NCBI GenBank assembly: GCA_007095845.1
Contig: SFBI01000006.1
Coordinates: 1 to 37,205, forward strand
Reading direction: 5' to 3'
DNA: 37,205 bases
From: Microcystis aeruginosa Ma_MB_S_20031200_S102
GTDB lineage: Bacteria; Cyanobacteriota; Cyanobacteriia; Cyanobacteriales; Microcystaceae
Position numbers and translations under genes: made by a program
The notes under the pieces: model-generated
Seen by the model: only the letters and a program-made list of their open reading frames with translations
Database searches by the model: none
What the model was told of the DNA's origin: nothing
Shown: positions 26,390 through 36,873 of the stretch, one piece after another
How positions within the stretch are numbered: position 1 is the first letter of the stretch
How the letters are laid out: every line of letters begins with the position of its first letter

Positions 26390-27322
26390 ATGATTAAATT
26401 TCGTCCTGAAGACTCTCTAGTTTTAGTAGTTGATGATGTCGGTAAAAATCTCCAATTGGCTGTGAATATTCTTGATTCTGCTGGTTATGCCACTACTTAT
26501 GCTAATGGTGTTAAACAGGCAATAGAACGAGTAAAAACTGCTAATCCTGACCTAATTCTTCTTGACTTAATGATGCCAGACATGGAAGGAATAGAACTTT
26601 GTCGAAGACTCAAAAGTGATAATTTGTACGCTCATATACCGATTATTTTTGTCACAGATAGTAAGAAAAAAGAAGATATTGTCAATGCTTTTAATTCTGG
26701 GGCTGTGGACTATATAAATAAACCCTTTTATAGTTGGGAACTGTTAGCCAGAGTTAAAATTCATTTAGAACTGAAAAAGACTCAAGAAGAACTAAAAAAT
26801 ATCAATTCTCAGCTAGAAAAGCTAGTCATCACCGATAGCCTAACTGGGGTGAATAATCGTCGAGAGATTCTCGATTTGGGCGAGAAAGAATTGCAACGAT
26901 GTCGCCGTTATCATCGTTATTTTTCGGTTTTAGTCATCGATATCGACCATTTTAAACATATTAACGATACCTTTGGGCATATACTAGGAGACAAAACTTT
27001 AATTACTGTCGCTGGGGCAATTAAAAACTGTCTGCGTCAAGTGGATAGTTTTGGGCGCTTTGGGGGCGAGGAATTTGTCGCTATTCTCCCAGAAACTAAT
27101 CTTGAAGATGCTGCCACCACAGCCCAGCGCATTTGTCAAGTAATTAACCAGTTAAATATTGAAATTGATCGACAAAAAGTGCGAGTTACTGCTAGTATTG
27201 GTGTGGCAACATTTAGCCCTGAAGATAATAATCTAGAAGCGGTGATCGAGCGGGCTGATCATGCCATGTTTGCCGCTAAAAATCAAGGTAGGAATCGAGT
27301 TAGTTTAGGTAAAACAGTATGA
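26390..27322 (+). CDS. Response regulator with GGDEF diguanylate cyclase domain
   Basis: The 310-residue cytoplasmic protein joins a receiver domain (about 8-128) to a diguanylate cyclase domain (about 145-308). In the receiver the acidic pair is Asp15-Asp16, the phosphorylated residue is Asp59 in LILLDLMMP, and the conserved Lys lies in INKPF at 109-113. The cyclase has DSLTGVNNRRE, DIDHFKHINDTFGH and the active-site loop GGEEF at 225-229. The product-inhibition I-site RxxD (RQVD, 216-219) is intact. It should make c-di-GMP when phosphorylated. No kinase is nearby. The stop codon overlaps the start of the next gene by four bases. Confidence 0.94.
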   Translation: MIKFRPEDSLVLVVDDVGKNLQLAVNILDSAGYATTYANGVKQAIERVKTANPDLILLDLMMPDMEGIELCRRLKSDNLYAHIPIIFVTDSKKKEDIVNAFNSGAVDYINKPFYSWELLARVKIHLELKKTQEELKNINSQLEKLVITDSLTGVNNRREILDLGEKELQRCRRYHRYFSVLVIDIDHFKHINDTFGHILGDKTLITVAGAIKNCLRQVDSFGRFGGEEFVAILPETNLEDAATTAQRICQVINQLNIEIDRQKVRVTASIGVATFSPEDNNLEAVIERADHAMFAAKNQGRNRVSLGKTV

Positions 27323-28101
27323 AAAATTTGTTATTGATTCTTGGTTTTTTGCTCTTGGGTGTAGCCCCAAGTTTTAGCGCCGATCTCGATACAATTATAC
27401 GCCGGGGAAAATTAATTGTCGCTGTCAAAAATAATCTCCCTCCCCTCGCTTTCCTTGATTCTCAGGGGAATCTGCAAGGATTGGAAATCGACATCGCTAA
27501 ACGTCTAGCGTCAGAAATTCTCGGTTCTGACAGTGCTATTATTCTCAAACCCGTTAGTAATCAAGAACGTTTACAGGTGGTTATTGATGATCGGGTGGAT
27601 TTGGCGATCGCTCGGGTGGCGATTACTCCTGCACGTCAGCGCTTAGTGGATTTTAGCCCCTTTTATTACCTCGATAGTAGCGGTTTTGTGACGAAAAACC
27701 CGCAATTGCAGCGTTTAGAAGACTTAGCTAACTCTAGAATCGCCGTACTCAACGGATCGACGACAATCGCTCTTGTGCGTTCCAATTTACCTAACGCTAT
27801 CCTGCGCGGGGTTGCTTCCTATCAAGAAGCTTTAAATTTACTGGAAACTGGGGAAATAGACGCTTTTGCGGCTGATAATAGCCTTTTAACTGGTTGGGTG
27901 CAGCAATTCCCCAATTATCGTCAATTACCGATCGAGTTAGGGGCGATCGCTCTAGGAGTTGTTCTCCCTAAAGGTTTACAGTACCAAAGTCTCCGAGAAC
28001 GCGTCAATCAAGCGATCGATCGGCTAGAATCCACTGGATGGTTAGCAGAACGGGTGAACTATTGGGGTTTACCCCTGAGAATTCGGGAAATGGGAAGATA
28101 G
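27319..28101 (+). CDS. Extracellular solute-binding protein, family 3
   Basis: This 260-residue periplasmic-type protein has a Sec signal peptide (MKNLLLILGFLLLGVAPSFS, cleavage after about residue 20). The bilobed fold of amino-acid-binding proteins follows: GKLIVAVKNNLPPLAF, NLQGLEIDIAKRLA, then VDLAIARVAITPARQRLVDF and the hinge LNGSTTIALV. The Arg that usually clamps the ligand carboxylate lies in TPARQR. No ABC permease or ATPase gene is beside it. Its ATG overlaps the stop of the diguanylate cyclase gene (ATGA). It may therefore serve as a ligand sensor linked to c-di-GMP signalling, though an orphan transporter subunit is the simpler reading. Confidence 0.88.
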   Translation: MKNLLLILGFLLLGVAPSFSADLDTIIRRGKLIVAVKNNLPPLAFLDSQGNLQGLEIDIAKRLASEILGSDSAIILKPVSNQERLQVVIDDRVDLAIARVAITPARQRLVDFSPFYYLDSSGFVTKNPQLQRLEDLANSRIAVLNGSTTIALVRSNLPNAILRGVASYQEALNLLETGEIDAFAADNSLLTGWVQQFPNYRQLPIELGAIALGVVLPKGLQYQSLRERVNQAIDRLESTGWLAERVNYWGLPLRIREMGR

Positions 28102-28328
28102 GGAGATAGGGTGTGGAAATTATGAATTATGAATTATGAATTATGAAGTGGGGTGTAGGGTGTGGAAATTATGAATTATGAATTATGAAGTGGGGTGTGG
28201 GATGTGGGAAGTGGGGAGTGGGGAGAAGGGAGTTTTTTGCTGTGAGCAATGAACAGTGAACAGTGAACGGAAAACTCACATCTGATAACTGATAACTGAT
28301 CACTGATAACTGATCACTGATAACTGAC
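28102..28328. repeat. Composite repeat block
   Basis: GAATTATGA/AATTATGA units (28118-28145 and 28167-28188), G-rich GTGGGGTGT units (28146-28230) and six heptamers (GATAACT/GATCACT, 28284-28325) fill the whole gap after the solute-binding gene. No gene is seen. Confidence 0.8.
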
Positions 28329-28338
28329 TAAATCCTGC

Positions 28339-28344
28339 TATAAT
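28339..28344 (+). promoter_or_regulatory. -10 element of ycf37
   Basis: A perfect TATAAT lies 45 bases before the ycf37 ATG. The matching -35 position falls in the last unit of the heptamer array (CTGATA), a poor match to TTGACA, so the repeat may form part of the promoter. Confidence 0.5.
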
Positions 28345-28388
28345 CTGAGGGAATAAGTATAAAAATATTGATTGCTCGATCGCTAATT

Positions 28389-28925
28389 ATGGAAGATACC
28401 CTGCCGCTTATTTACGTTTCTGGATTGCTAATTTTCGTGATTGGTTTAGGAATTTTTGTCATCGTGCAAATCTTTAAAACCCGTCGAGTGGAAGGAACCT
28501 TTAACAAGCTACAAAAGAAATTGCAAAAAGAAAAAGGTACAGCTAAAGAATACTATGAATTAGGGAGCCTTTATCTGGATAAAAAACTCTATGTTCAAGC
28601 CTTGAGTTTACTACAAAAGGCTTTAAAAATCTCTGAAGAAGAAGGCATCGAACCAGAAAATCAAGCCCTAATCTACAATGCGATCGGTTTTTCCTATTTT
28701 GCCCAAGAACAATTAGAATTAGCGATTCGTAACTACAAAGAGGCAATTAAACTTTATCCTCAATACTCGATCGCTCTTAATAATCTTGGCAATGTTTACG
28801 AAAAGAAACAAATGGCTAAAAAAGCTCTCGAAACCTACGAAGAAACTCTCAAATTTGATCCTAATAATACCGTGGCGAAAAAGCGCACCGAATCCCTGCG
28901 TAAACGCTTTGCTGAATCGAAATAG
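28389..28925 (+). CDS. ycf37: Ycf37-like photosystem I assembly protein
   Basis: The 178-residue protein has one N-terminal transmembrane helix (about 7-28, LIYVSGLLIFVIGLGIFVIV), then LKK/KTRR-type basic residues and three to four TPR repeats: AKEYYELGSLYLDKKLYVQA, ALIYNAIGFSYFAQEQLELA and ALNNLGNVYEKKQMAKKALE. Length, membrane anchor and repeat layout fit Ycf37, a thylakoid protein that helps assemble or stabilise photosystem I trimers. Plant Pyg7 is related. The ATG at 28389 is chosen over a TTG at 28368 because the extra seven residues are not family-like. A TATAAT box precedes and a terminator follows. Confidence 0.8.
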   Translation: MEDTLPLIYVSGLLIFVIGLGIFVIVQIFKTRRVEGTFNKLQKKLQKEKGTAKEYYELGSLYLDKKLYVQALSLLQKALKISEEEGIEPENQALIYNAIGFSYFAQEQLELAIRNYKEAIKLYPQYSIALNNLGNVYEKKQMAKKALETYEETLKFDPNNTVAKKRTESLRKRFAESK

Positions 28926-28951
28926 TTTTGACTACTGATCAAATTCTTTTT

Positions 28952-28982
28952 AGAGATCGAAGAATCTTCGATCTCTTTCTTT
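28952..28982 (+). terminator. Intrinsic terminator after ycf37
   Basis: AGAGATCGAAGA and TCTTCGATCTCT (28952-28976) form a long hairpin with a minimal loop. It is followed by TTCTTTATT on the forward strand, so it should end ycf37 transcription before the convergent permease gene. Confidence 0.7.
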
Positions 28983-30780
28983 ATTTCAACCCATAAAACA
29001 AGACAATTAAACTAGGGGTTAAAATCGTCAAAATTAAATTTAGGGGCGCACCCAAACGGGTAAAATCGAGGAATTTATAGCCCCCGGGGGCATAAACCAT
29101 AGTGTTAGTTTGATAGCCAATTGGTGTTAGATAACTATTAGAAGCGGCAAAGGTGACAGCATACATAAAAGCCAAAGGATTTAAACCCAAAGTTTTCGCC
29201 ACTTCCACAGCGACGGGAATCATTAAAACGACGGCAGCATTATTAGAGAGGATTTCAGTTAAAACTGAGGTAATTAGATAGAAGAAAACTAATATCCAAA
29301 ACCCCGAAAGATGGCCGCCGATAGCTACTAAATTATCTGCTAACCATTTAGTAGTTCCCGAGTTATCCATGGCAGTACCTAGGGGAATTAAACCCGCTAA
29401 TAAAAAGATAATATCCCAACGAATGGAACCATAGACTTCCCCCGGTTTTAGACAGCCAGTAATTACCATTAAAACCACACCGACTAAACTGGTAACGAGA
29501 ATCGGTTGAATATCAAAAGCGGCAATAATAATCACTAACAAAGTAATCATTAAAGCAATAATGCCTTTATCCTGTCGCAATGATTCGATCTCTTTCTCTT
29601 CTAAGACTAATAATTCTCTTGTAGTTTGTAAACCAATAAAACTCTGTTTTGGTCCCTGAACTAAGAGCAAATCACCAAACTTTAAAGGAATTTTACCTAA
29701 TCTTCCTTGCAGTAATTCCGAACCACGGCGAATCGCTAAAACCGTTGCGTTATAACGCTGACGAAATTTTAAATCTTTTAAAGTTGTCCCAATTAAACGG
29801 GAATTAGAGAGAATCAAAACCTCGGCTAATTTTTCCTCACCTGTGGTAATTGCCGATTCAATATCTCCTTTCTGAAATTTGAGATCGGCAAAAATTTCTA
29901 ATCCCCGTTCATCCTTAATTTTTAATAGTTCTTCCCGACTACTGTGAACGATTAAAATATCGCCAGCATTGAGAACTTTATCGGCTAAAGGCTGGGGTAA
30001 ATGTACCTTATTTCTGATTAGTTCCAATACATCAAAATTAAACTTTCTTTGTAGTCCACTTTCCGATAAAGTTTGACCGATAAGATTAGAACGAGGGCTA
30101 ATAATTACCTCACTTAGATATACTTTAGAACCATAATCATCGTCTAAAAATTCCCCCGTGGAAGATTTGCGATCGGGTAATAATTTTGGGGCAAAAATTG
30201 CTAAATAAATCAAACCTGCTAAAAAAGTTACTACTCCCAAAGCAGTGAATTGAAATAAACTAAATTGCCCATAACCCAGCTTGGCAGAAATACCACTAGC
30301 GAGAATGTTTGTAGAAGTTCCCACCACGGTAATCATCCCCGCTAAAACCGTGGCGTAGGAAAGGGGAATCAATAACTTAGAAGGAGAAATTTTTTGTTTT
30401 TTACACCAATCCTCGACGATGGGTAAAAAGATCGCCACCACTGCCGTGTTATTAATAAAAGCACTAATTGGCCCCACTAATGCCCCTAGGACAAATACCT
30501 GCTGGTGGGGATTTTTGCCACCCCAAACCAGCAAGCGATCGCGAACTACTTGAATCACTCCCGTGCGGGTAATTCCGGCACTAAGCACAAACATCGCCAT
30601 CACTGTCACCGTGGCAGAATTACTAAATCCAGCGATGCCTTCTTCGGGAGTAACTAAACCCAAAAGAATGAGGACAATTGCCACGCATAAAGCGGTTAAA
30701 TCTACCGGTAGCCATTCCGCCACAAAAGCGACTAAAGCAACGACTAAAACCGTTAAAGTCAGAATAATTGGTGTTGGCAT
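28981..30780 (-). CDS. SLC13-family permease with two RCK_C domains
   Basis: This 599-residue membrane transporter is related to sodium/sulfate and dicarboxylate symporters. The first transport half (1-200) carries AFINNTAVVAIFLP at 107-120 and VGTSTNIL at 153-160. Two soluble TrkA-C (RCK_C) regulatory domains follow at about 221-292 and 318-396. The second half (about 405-599) carries ILSNNAAVVLMIPV and SNSYLTPIGYQTN. SLC13 proteins with this insertion are often sulfate or selective anion carriers in cyanobacteria. The substrate here is not proven. It starts four bases after the stop of the P-type ATPase gene, so the two are almost certainly co-transcribed. Confidence 0.9.
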   Translation of the reverse strand: MPTPIILTLTVLVVALVAFVAEWLPVDLTALCVAIVLILLGLVTPEEGIAGFSNSATVTVMAMFVLSAGITRTGVIQVVRDRLLVWGGKNPHQQVFVLGALVGPISAFINNTAVVAIFLPIVEDWCKKQKISPSKLLIPLSYATVLAGMITVVGTSTNILASGISAKLGYGQFSLFQFTALGVVTFLAGLIYLAIFAPKLLPDRKSSTGEFLDDDYGSKVYLSEVIISPRSNLIGQTLSESGLQRKFNFDVLELIRNKVHLPQPLADKVLNAGDILIVHSSREELLKIKDERGLEIFADLKFQKGDIESAITTGEEKLAEVLILSNSRLIGTTLKDLKFRQRYNATVLAIRRGSELLQGRLGKIPLKFGDLLLVQGPKQSFIGLQTTRELLVLEEKEIESLRQDKGIIALMITLLVIIIAAFDIQPILVTSLVGVVLMVITGCLKPGEVYGSIRWDIIFLLAGLIPLGTAMDNSGTTKWLADNLVAIGGHLSGFWILVFFYLITSVLTEILSNNAAVVLMIPVAVEVAKTLGLNPLAFMYAVTFAASNSYLTPIGYQTNTMVYAPGGYKFLDFTRLGAPLNLILTILTPSLIVLFYGLK

Positions 30781-30784
30781 TGAT

Positions 30785-33565
30785 TTATTTTTTCGTCATG
30801 AACCAGCGAATAAACAACTTCTCTAACTCAATCCAAACAAACATTAAGGCACTAAATCCAAAACAGATTAATAATTCCGTGCCACTAATCCATTGAGTAC
30901 CGAAGAAGTTTTGTAGAGGAGGAGCATAAATTAACAACAATTGTAGGATCGTTGTCAAGCCCACGGCGGCAATAATGTAAGGATTAGAGAAGGGATTCAT
31001 TTGCAAAGCTAACTGGGTATGGGAACGCACCGCTAAAGCATGACCCATTTGCGCTAAACAGAGGGTAGTAAATACCATGGTTTTCCAACGTCCAGGATCT
31101 CCGATTTCGGGAGTTGCTTGAGTATATCGGTAAGCCCAGTACATCATAATAATGGTGAGAATGGCAAAGACGATACCGATGCGAATCATATACCAACCCA
31201 ACCCGCGAGCGAAAATGCTTTCCCGGGGGCTAAAAGGTGGACGTTTCATCACATTAGGTTCGGCGGGTTCCATTGCCAAAGCCAGAGCCGGTAAACCGTC
31301 AGTAACAAGGTTCATCCAGAGGATTTGCAAGGGAGAAAGGGGTACACCGCCTAAACCGAGCAGCGGAGCCGCTGCAATGGTTAAAACCTCGCCAATATTA
31401 CTGCCGAGAATGTATTTAATAAAGCGTCGAATGTTGCTGTAAACCACGCGCCCTTCTTCGGTGGCAGCGACGATGGTGGCAAAATTATCATCCAGCAAAA
31501 TCATATCACTGGCTTCTTTGCTGACATCGGTTCCCGTAATCCCCATGGCGATACCGATATCCGCTTGTTTTAGTGCCGGAGCATCATTGACTCCATCCCC
31601 CGTCATGGCAACAAATTTGCCCCGTTTTTGCAAAGCTTGGACGATTCTCAGCTTATGTTCGGGAGAAACGCGAGCATAGACGCTCACACTATCTACCTCT
31701 CCCTCTAGGTCATTCTGAGACATTTTTTCTAATTCTTTACCCGTGATTACTCGCTCCCCGGCAGCAGCAATACCTAATTCACTGGCGATCGCCTTGGCGG
31801 TTAATTGGTGATCTCCGGTAATCATAATCGGACGAATTCCCGCTTGACGACAGAGGGCAACCGCTTCTTTAACTTCTTTGCGGGGTGCATCGAGCATTCC
31901 CACCAATCCCAACCAAACCAGGGATTGTTCCTCACTATCTTCTCTTTCCGCTTCTGGCACTTCTGTGATCGGTTTATAGGAAAAACCTAAGACTCGTAGG
32001 CCATTGCCCGCCATTTCGTCATTTTGTGCCAAAATACGGCTTCTTTGTTCATCTGTTAAGGGTTGACTTTCCGCCCCAACTTGGATCAGAGAACAACGTT
32101 CGAGAATTAATTCCGGTGAGCCTTTGGTAAACATTAAATAGGTAGAATCACCCAAACCTAACTGAGCATTCTCACAGATTACTGACATTCTCTTTCTTTC
32201 GGAAGAAAAGGGAAATTCGCCTAAACGAGGGCTTTTGGGTGCCAATGCTTCCCGATATAGTCCTCCTTTACCCGCTAACGTCAGTAAAGCTCCCTCGGTG
32301 GGATCGCCTAAAATTAACCATTCTTGCTCTTTATTTTGCAAAAGTGCGTCATTACACAGCACACAAGCCGTTAAAATTGCCTGTAGTTCGGGATCACTCT
32401 CACTAGCACCACTAAACTCACCGATGGGTGCGTAACCTTCCCCAGTGACAGTAATGACATGGTGGGAAGTATTGACTTTCTGCACCACCATTTTATTTTG
32501 AGTTAAAGTTCCGGTTTTATCGGAGCAAATCGTCGTTACCGAGCCTAAAGTTTCCACTGCCGGCAATTTACGGATTAAAGCTTGTCTTCTCACCATTCTT
32601 TGGGTTCCAATTGCCAAAGTTACTGTCACCACTGCTGGTAAACCTTCGGGGACAACGGCCACAGCCATACTAAGGGAGGTTTCTAGTAATGACTCAAAAA
32701 ACTGCCAACCGAAGCGAATTACGCCTCCAAGCACGACTACAGCCACTAAAGCTAGGGAACCACTCACTAAAACGTTACCTAACTGCGACATTCGCTGCTG
32801 TAGAGGTGTGGGTTCACTTTCTACTCCTTGTAACATGGCGGCGATTTTACCGATTTCCGTATCCATTCCCGTCTTGGTAATCGCCACTTTCCCTCGTCCC
32901 TGTACTACTTCTGTACCCTGATAGACGAGGTTAATGCGATCGCCTAAAGAGGCATCTTCCGGTAAAACCCTCTGTGCTTGTTTATTCACCGATTCCGCTT
33001 CCCCCGTGAGGGCAGCTTCGCGTATTTGCAGGTTTTGTGCTTCTAATAATCTGCCATCGGCGGCAATTTGTACCCCCGCTTCCAGTAACATGATATCCCC
33101 AGGGACAAGTTCCTTGGCCGTCACTTCAAAGGTGCTACTATTACGAATAACCCGGACTTTCGGCGAGGATAACTGCTTAAGGGCTGCTAAAGCCTTTTCT
33201 GCCCGACTTTCCTGTAAATATCCTAAAATACCGTTTAAAATAACAATTGTAAAAATAGCGATCGCATCTTTGGGAAATTCCGCTTTTTTCAGGTCCAAAA
33301 CTGCTGAAACCACCGCCACGGCAATTAGCATCACTAACATAATGTTAGTAAACTGTTCCCAGAGAATCATTAACGGGCTACGTCCCCCCGTTTCTTTTAG
33401 TTCATTTAACCCGAAAATATCTTTTCTTTTAACAATTTCCGCCTCGTTTAAGCCAGTTTCCCCATTGGTTCTCAGGATTTCTAGGGTTTGTTCGCCAGTT
33501 AAATTATGCCAAGCACGATTATTCTCTATCTCCGAGACTTGGGGGGACGTAGTGGGAAAAGTCAT
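30785..33565 (-). CDS. P-type cation ATPase, Ca2+ (P2A) type
   Basis: This 926-residue ion pump carries the phosphorylated aspartate in CSDKTGTLT (Asp349), the TGEA dephosphorylation motif at 187-190, and [10 protein letters not shown] and [11 protein letters not shown] in the cytoplasmic headpiece. Residues matching the calcium sites of SERCA are present: VPEGLP at 305-310 in helix 4, NIGEV in helix 5 and NLVTDGLP in helix 6. The helix 8 Glu of SERCA appears to be Gln here (CLAQMGHAL), as in pumps with a single bound Ca2+. It should export Ca2+ or a related cation across the plasma membrane. The frame starts at the ATG at 33565. Confidence 0.93.
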   Translation of the reverse strand: MTFPTTSPQVSEIENNRAWHNLTGEQTLEILRTNGETGLNEAEIVKRKDIFGLNELKETGGRSPLMILWEQFTNIMLVMLIAVAVVSAVLDLKKAEFPKDAIAIFTIVILNGILGYLQESRAEKALAALKQLSSPKVRVIRNSSTFEVTAKELVPGDIMLLEAGVQIAADGRLLEAQNLQIREAALTGEAESVNKQAQRVLPEDASLGDRINLVYQGTEVVQGRGKVAITKTGMDTEIGKIAAMLQGVESEPTPLQQRMSQLGNVLVSGSLALVAVVVLGGVIRFGWQFFESLLETSLSMAVAVVPEGLPAVVTVTLAIGTQRMVRRQALIRKLPAVETLGSVTTICSDKTGTLTQNKMVVQKVNTSHHVITVTGEGYAPIGEFSGASESDPELQAILTACVLCNDALLQNKEQEWLILGDPTEGALLTLAGKGGLYREALAPKSPRLGEFPFSSERKRMSVICENAQLGLGDSTYLMFTKGSPELILERCSLIQVGAESQPLTDEQRSRILAQNDEMAGNGLRVLGFSYKPITEVPEAEREDSEEQSLVWLGLVGMLDAPRKEVKEAVALCRQAGIRPIMITGDHQLTAKAIASELGIAAAGERVITGKELEKMSQNDLEGEVDSVSVYARVSPEHKLRIVQALQKRGKFVAMTGDGVNDAPALKQADIGIAMGITGTDVSKEASDMILLDDNFATIVAATEEGRVVYSNIRRFIKYILGSNIGEVLTIAAAPLLGLGGVPLSPLQILWMNLVTDGLPALALAMEPAEPNVMKRPPFSPRESIFARGLGWYMIRIGIVFAILTIIMMYWAYRYTQATPEIGDPGRWKTMVFTTLCLAQMGHALAVRSHTQLALQMNPFSNPYIIAAVGLTTILQLLLIYAPPLQNFFGTQWISGTELLICFGFSALMFVWIELEKLFIRWFMTKK

Positions 33566-33639
33566 AGCGATCGATTGAAGAGGGTGTATGCGTGAACTAA
33601 AAAGGTAAGCGAGTTAAGCTAATTACATATCACAATATC

Positions 33640-33695
33640 AGTTATCAGTGACCAGTTATCAGTTATCAGTTATCAGTGACCAGTTATCAGTTATC
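33640..33695. repeat. Heptamer array, eight units
   Basis: Eight consecutive 7-base units, AGTTATC with AGTGACC variants, form a perfect-phase tandem array. It lies upstream of the ATPase start, on the crtP side. Confidence 0.9.
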
Positions 33696-33733
33696 AAGGA
33701 AGTGGGGAGGGGGAATTATGAATTATGAATTAT

Positions 33734-33792
33734 GAAGTGGGGAAGTGGGGAAATGGGGAAGTGGGGAAGTGGGGAAGTGGGGAAGTGGGGAA
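33734..33792. repeat. G-rich nonamer array
   Basis: GAAGTGGGG units run almost without interruption, preceded by GAATTATGA units at 33714-33735. This is the left border of the GC-rich array. Similar nonamers occur at 18855. Confidence 0.85.
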
Positions 33793-33808
33793 GCTGTCTC
33801 ATCACCCT

Positions 33809-34147
33809 ATCACCCGTTCGGCGGTTCGGCTGAGCGTTCGACTGAGCTCACGCCGAAGTCTCACGCCGAAGTCTCACCGTCGAAGCCTGAGCTCACGGCC
33901 GAAGCCCAAAACCCTATCACCCGTTCGGCGGTTCGGCTGAGCTCACCGTCGAAGCCTGAGCTCACGGCCGAAGCCCAAAACCCCATCACCCGTTCGGCGG
34001 TTCGGCTGAGCTCACCGTCGAAGCCTGAGCTCACGGCCGAAGCCCAAAACCCCATCACCCGTTCGGCGGTTCGGCTGAGCGTTCGACTGAGCTCACGCCG
34101 AAGTCTCACCGTCGAAGCCTGAGCTCACGGCCGAAGCCCAAAACCCT
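33809..34147. repeat. GC-rich 69-bp tandem array upstream of crtP
   Basis: Four units start at 33809, 33916, 33985 and 34054. The two middle units are 69 bp each and differ at most by single bases. The outer units are 107 and 94 bp because of extra 13-bp modules (CTCACGCCGAAGT). Each unit contains ATCACCCGTTCGGCGGTTCG and two 19-bp submodules of the form CTGAGCTCAC ... CGAAGC. Base composition is far richer in GC than the surroundings. Unit length is a multiple of three, so reading frames stay open on both strands, but no start signals or protein family support coding. Confidence 0.9.
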
Positions 34148-34176
34148 ATCACCCTATCACCCTATCACCCTATCTC
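34146..34176. repeat. CCCTATCAC nonamer repeat
   Basis: Three to four CCCTATCAC units form the right border of the GC-rich array. The same repeat stands at 18920-18946. Confidence 0.8.
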
Positions 34177-34229
34177 CACCTGCCGACCGCCTTCTCGATA
34201 AGCTGAAAAAAATGTAACGAAATGTGAAG

Positions 34230-34235
34230 TATAAT
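34230..34235 (+). promoter_or_regulatory. -10 box of crtP
   Basis: TATAAT lies 45 bases before the crtP ATG and just after the repeat array. The likely -35 is poor, which would fit activator- or light-dependent control. This last point is inference. Confidence 0.5.
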
Positions 34236-34274
34236 AGCGAATGTGATAAAGACAAGACATTAGAGAGTAGATAA

Positions 34275-35711
<1,437 letters not shown>

Positions 35712-35816
35712 TTCTCTGGCTAGGGACTAATGACGAAAATGGCCTTGAGTGAGACAATGCTATATCATTAGCCACAGTTCGCCGTTAATCTAAGTCAATC
35801 ATTCCGCCCCAGCAGA

Positions 35817-36749
35817 ATGCTCCAATTGCCAAAACCGACCCACCCCACCAAACCCCTCGTCTCCCTTGCGGAGTCCTACGAACTCTGTCGCCGGATTACA
35901 GAGAAGTATTCCAAAACGTTTTATCTCGGTACTCTCCTGATGCCGAAAGCAAAACGTCGAGCGATCTGGGCAATTTATGTCTGGTGTCGTCGTACCGATG
36001 AACTGGTCGATGGACCCCAAGCCTGGTTAACCACCTCTGAAACCCTCGATTTATGGGAAAAACAGCTAGAAACTGTCTTTTCTGGGGTTGCCCTTGAGGA
36101 TGCCGATGTCGCTCTCGTGGATACTCTAGAAAAGTTCCCCATGGATATCCAACCCTTTCGGGATATGATCGCCGGGCAACAGATGGATCTCTATCGCAGT
36201 CGTTATCAAACCTTTGATGAACTAAAACTGTACTGCTATCGGGTGGCGGGAACGGTGGGGTTAATGTCCAGCGCGGTGTTAGGATTGGAACATGGCGATC
36301 GCTCAGCCCCTTGGCGACGCAATCAAAGCGTTTATATTCCCCAAGAAGAAGCGATCGATCTCGGTATTGCCAATCAATTAACCAATATTTTGCGGGATGT
36401 GGGGGAAGATGTCCATCGTGGCCGGATTTATCTGCCTTTAGAGGATTTAGAGCGTTTTGACTACAGCGAAGACGATTTACTCAAAGGGGTTAATGATGAC
36501 CGTTGGAAGGGGTTAATGCGCTTCCAAATTGAGCGGGCCCGTTACTACTACGATTCCGCCGAAAGGGGGATTCGCGCCCTTAATCCCGATTCCCGTTGGC
36601 CGGTTTGGGCGGCTTTACTGCTTTATCAAGGCATTTTAGACGTAATTGAAGCAAATAATTACGATGTCTTCGCCCGTCGTGCCTTTGTGCCTTTACCCAG
36701 GAAAATGCTCTATTTACCCGTGGCTTGGTTGCGATCGCAGGCACTATAA
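35817..36749 (+). CDS. crtB: Phytoene synthase
   Basis: It condenses two geranylgeranyl diphosphates head to head to phytoene, the first committed step of carotenoid synthesis. The two magnesium-binding acidic motifs are DELVD at 61-65 and NILRDVGEDVHRGRIYLPLE in the second half. YCYRVAGTVGLMSSAVLG lies between them. The 310-residue length is normal for cyanobacteria. The ATG at 35817 is used because conserved sequence begins at about residue 18. It is transcribed in the same direction as crtP, so the pair supplies the substrate and product of consecutive steps. Confidence 0.96.
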   Translation: MLQLPKPTHPTKPLVSLAESYELCRRITEKYSKTFYLGTLLMPKAKRRAIWAIYVWCRRTDELVDGPQAWLTTSETLDLWEKQLETVFSGVALEDADVALVDTLEKFPMDIQPFRDMIAGQQMDLYRSRYQTFDELKLYCYRVAGTVGLMSSAVLGLEHGDRSAPWRRNQSVYIPQEEAIDLGIANQLTNILRDVGEDVHRGRIYLPLEDLERFDYSEDDLLKGVNDDRWKGLMRFQIERARYYYDSAERGIRALNPDSRWPVWAALLLYQGILDVIEANNYDVFARRAFVPLPRKMLYLPVAWLRSQAL

Positions 36750-36794
36750 AAATTCGACAGGTTTTGCTCCTTGGCGACTCCACCCGTCGAGTCA

Positions 36795-36872
36795 TAAGTA
36801 GTCGTGCAAAATTAATTTCCTAGTAAAGATAGGCAAAAGGCAAGAGGGGGTTAGATATGTGTAATTAATTTT
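36795..36872. repeat. MITE-like element, TA-flanked, copy 3, right end lost
   Basis: The unit begins TAAGTAGTCGTGCAAAATTA like the copies at 4655 and 4849 and matches them up to TAATTAATTTT. The expected right end (GCTTAGGTACTTA) is replaced by the start of the GGCTCT element at 36874, which implies that the IS inserted into this MITE. Confidence 0.7.
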
Positions 36873-36873
36873 A

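Noticed and set aside
33725-34122. Long open frames on both strands through the GC-rich array
   Set aside because: The unit length is a multiple of three, so frames stay open by arithmetic. There is no ribosome binding site or protein family, and the products are repetitive.
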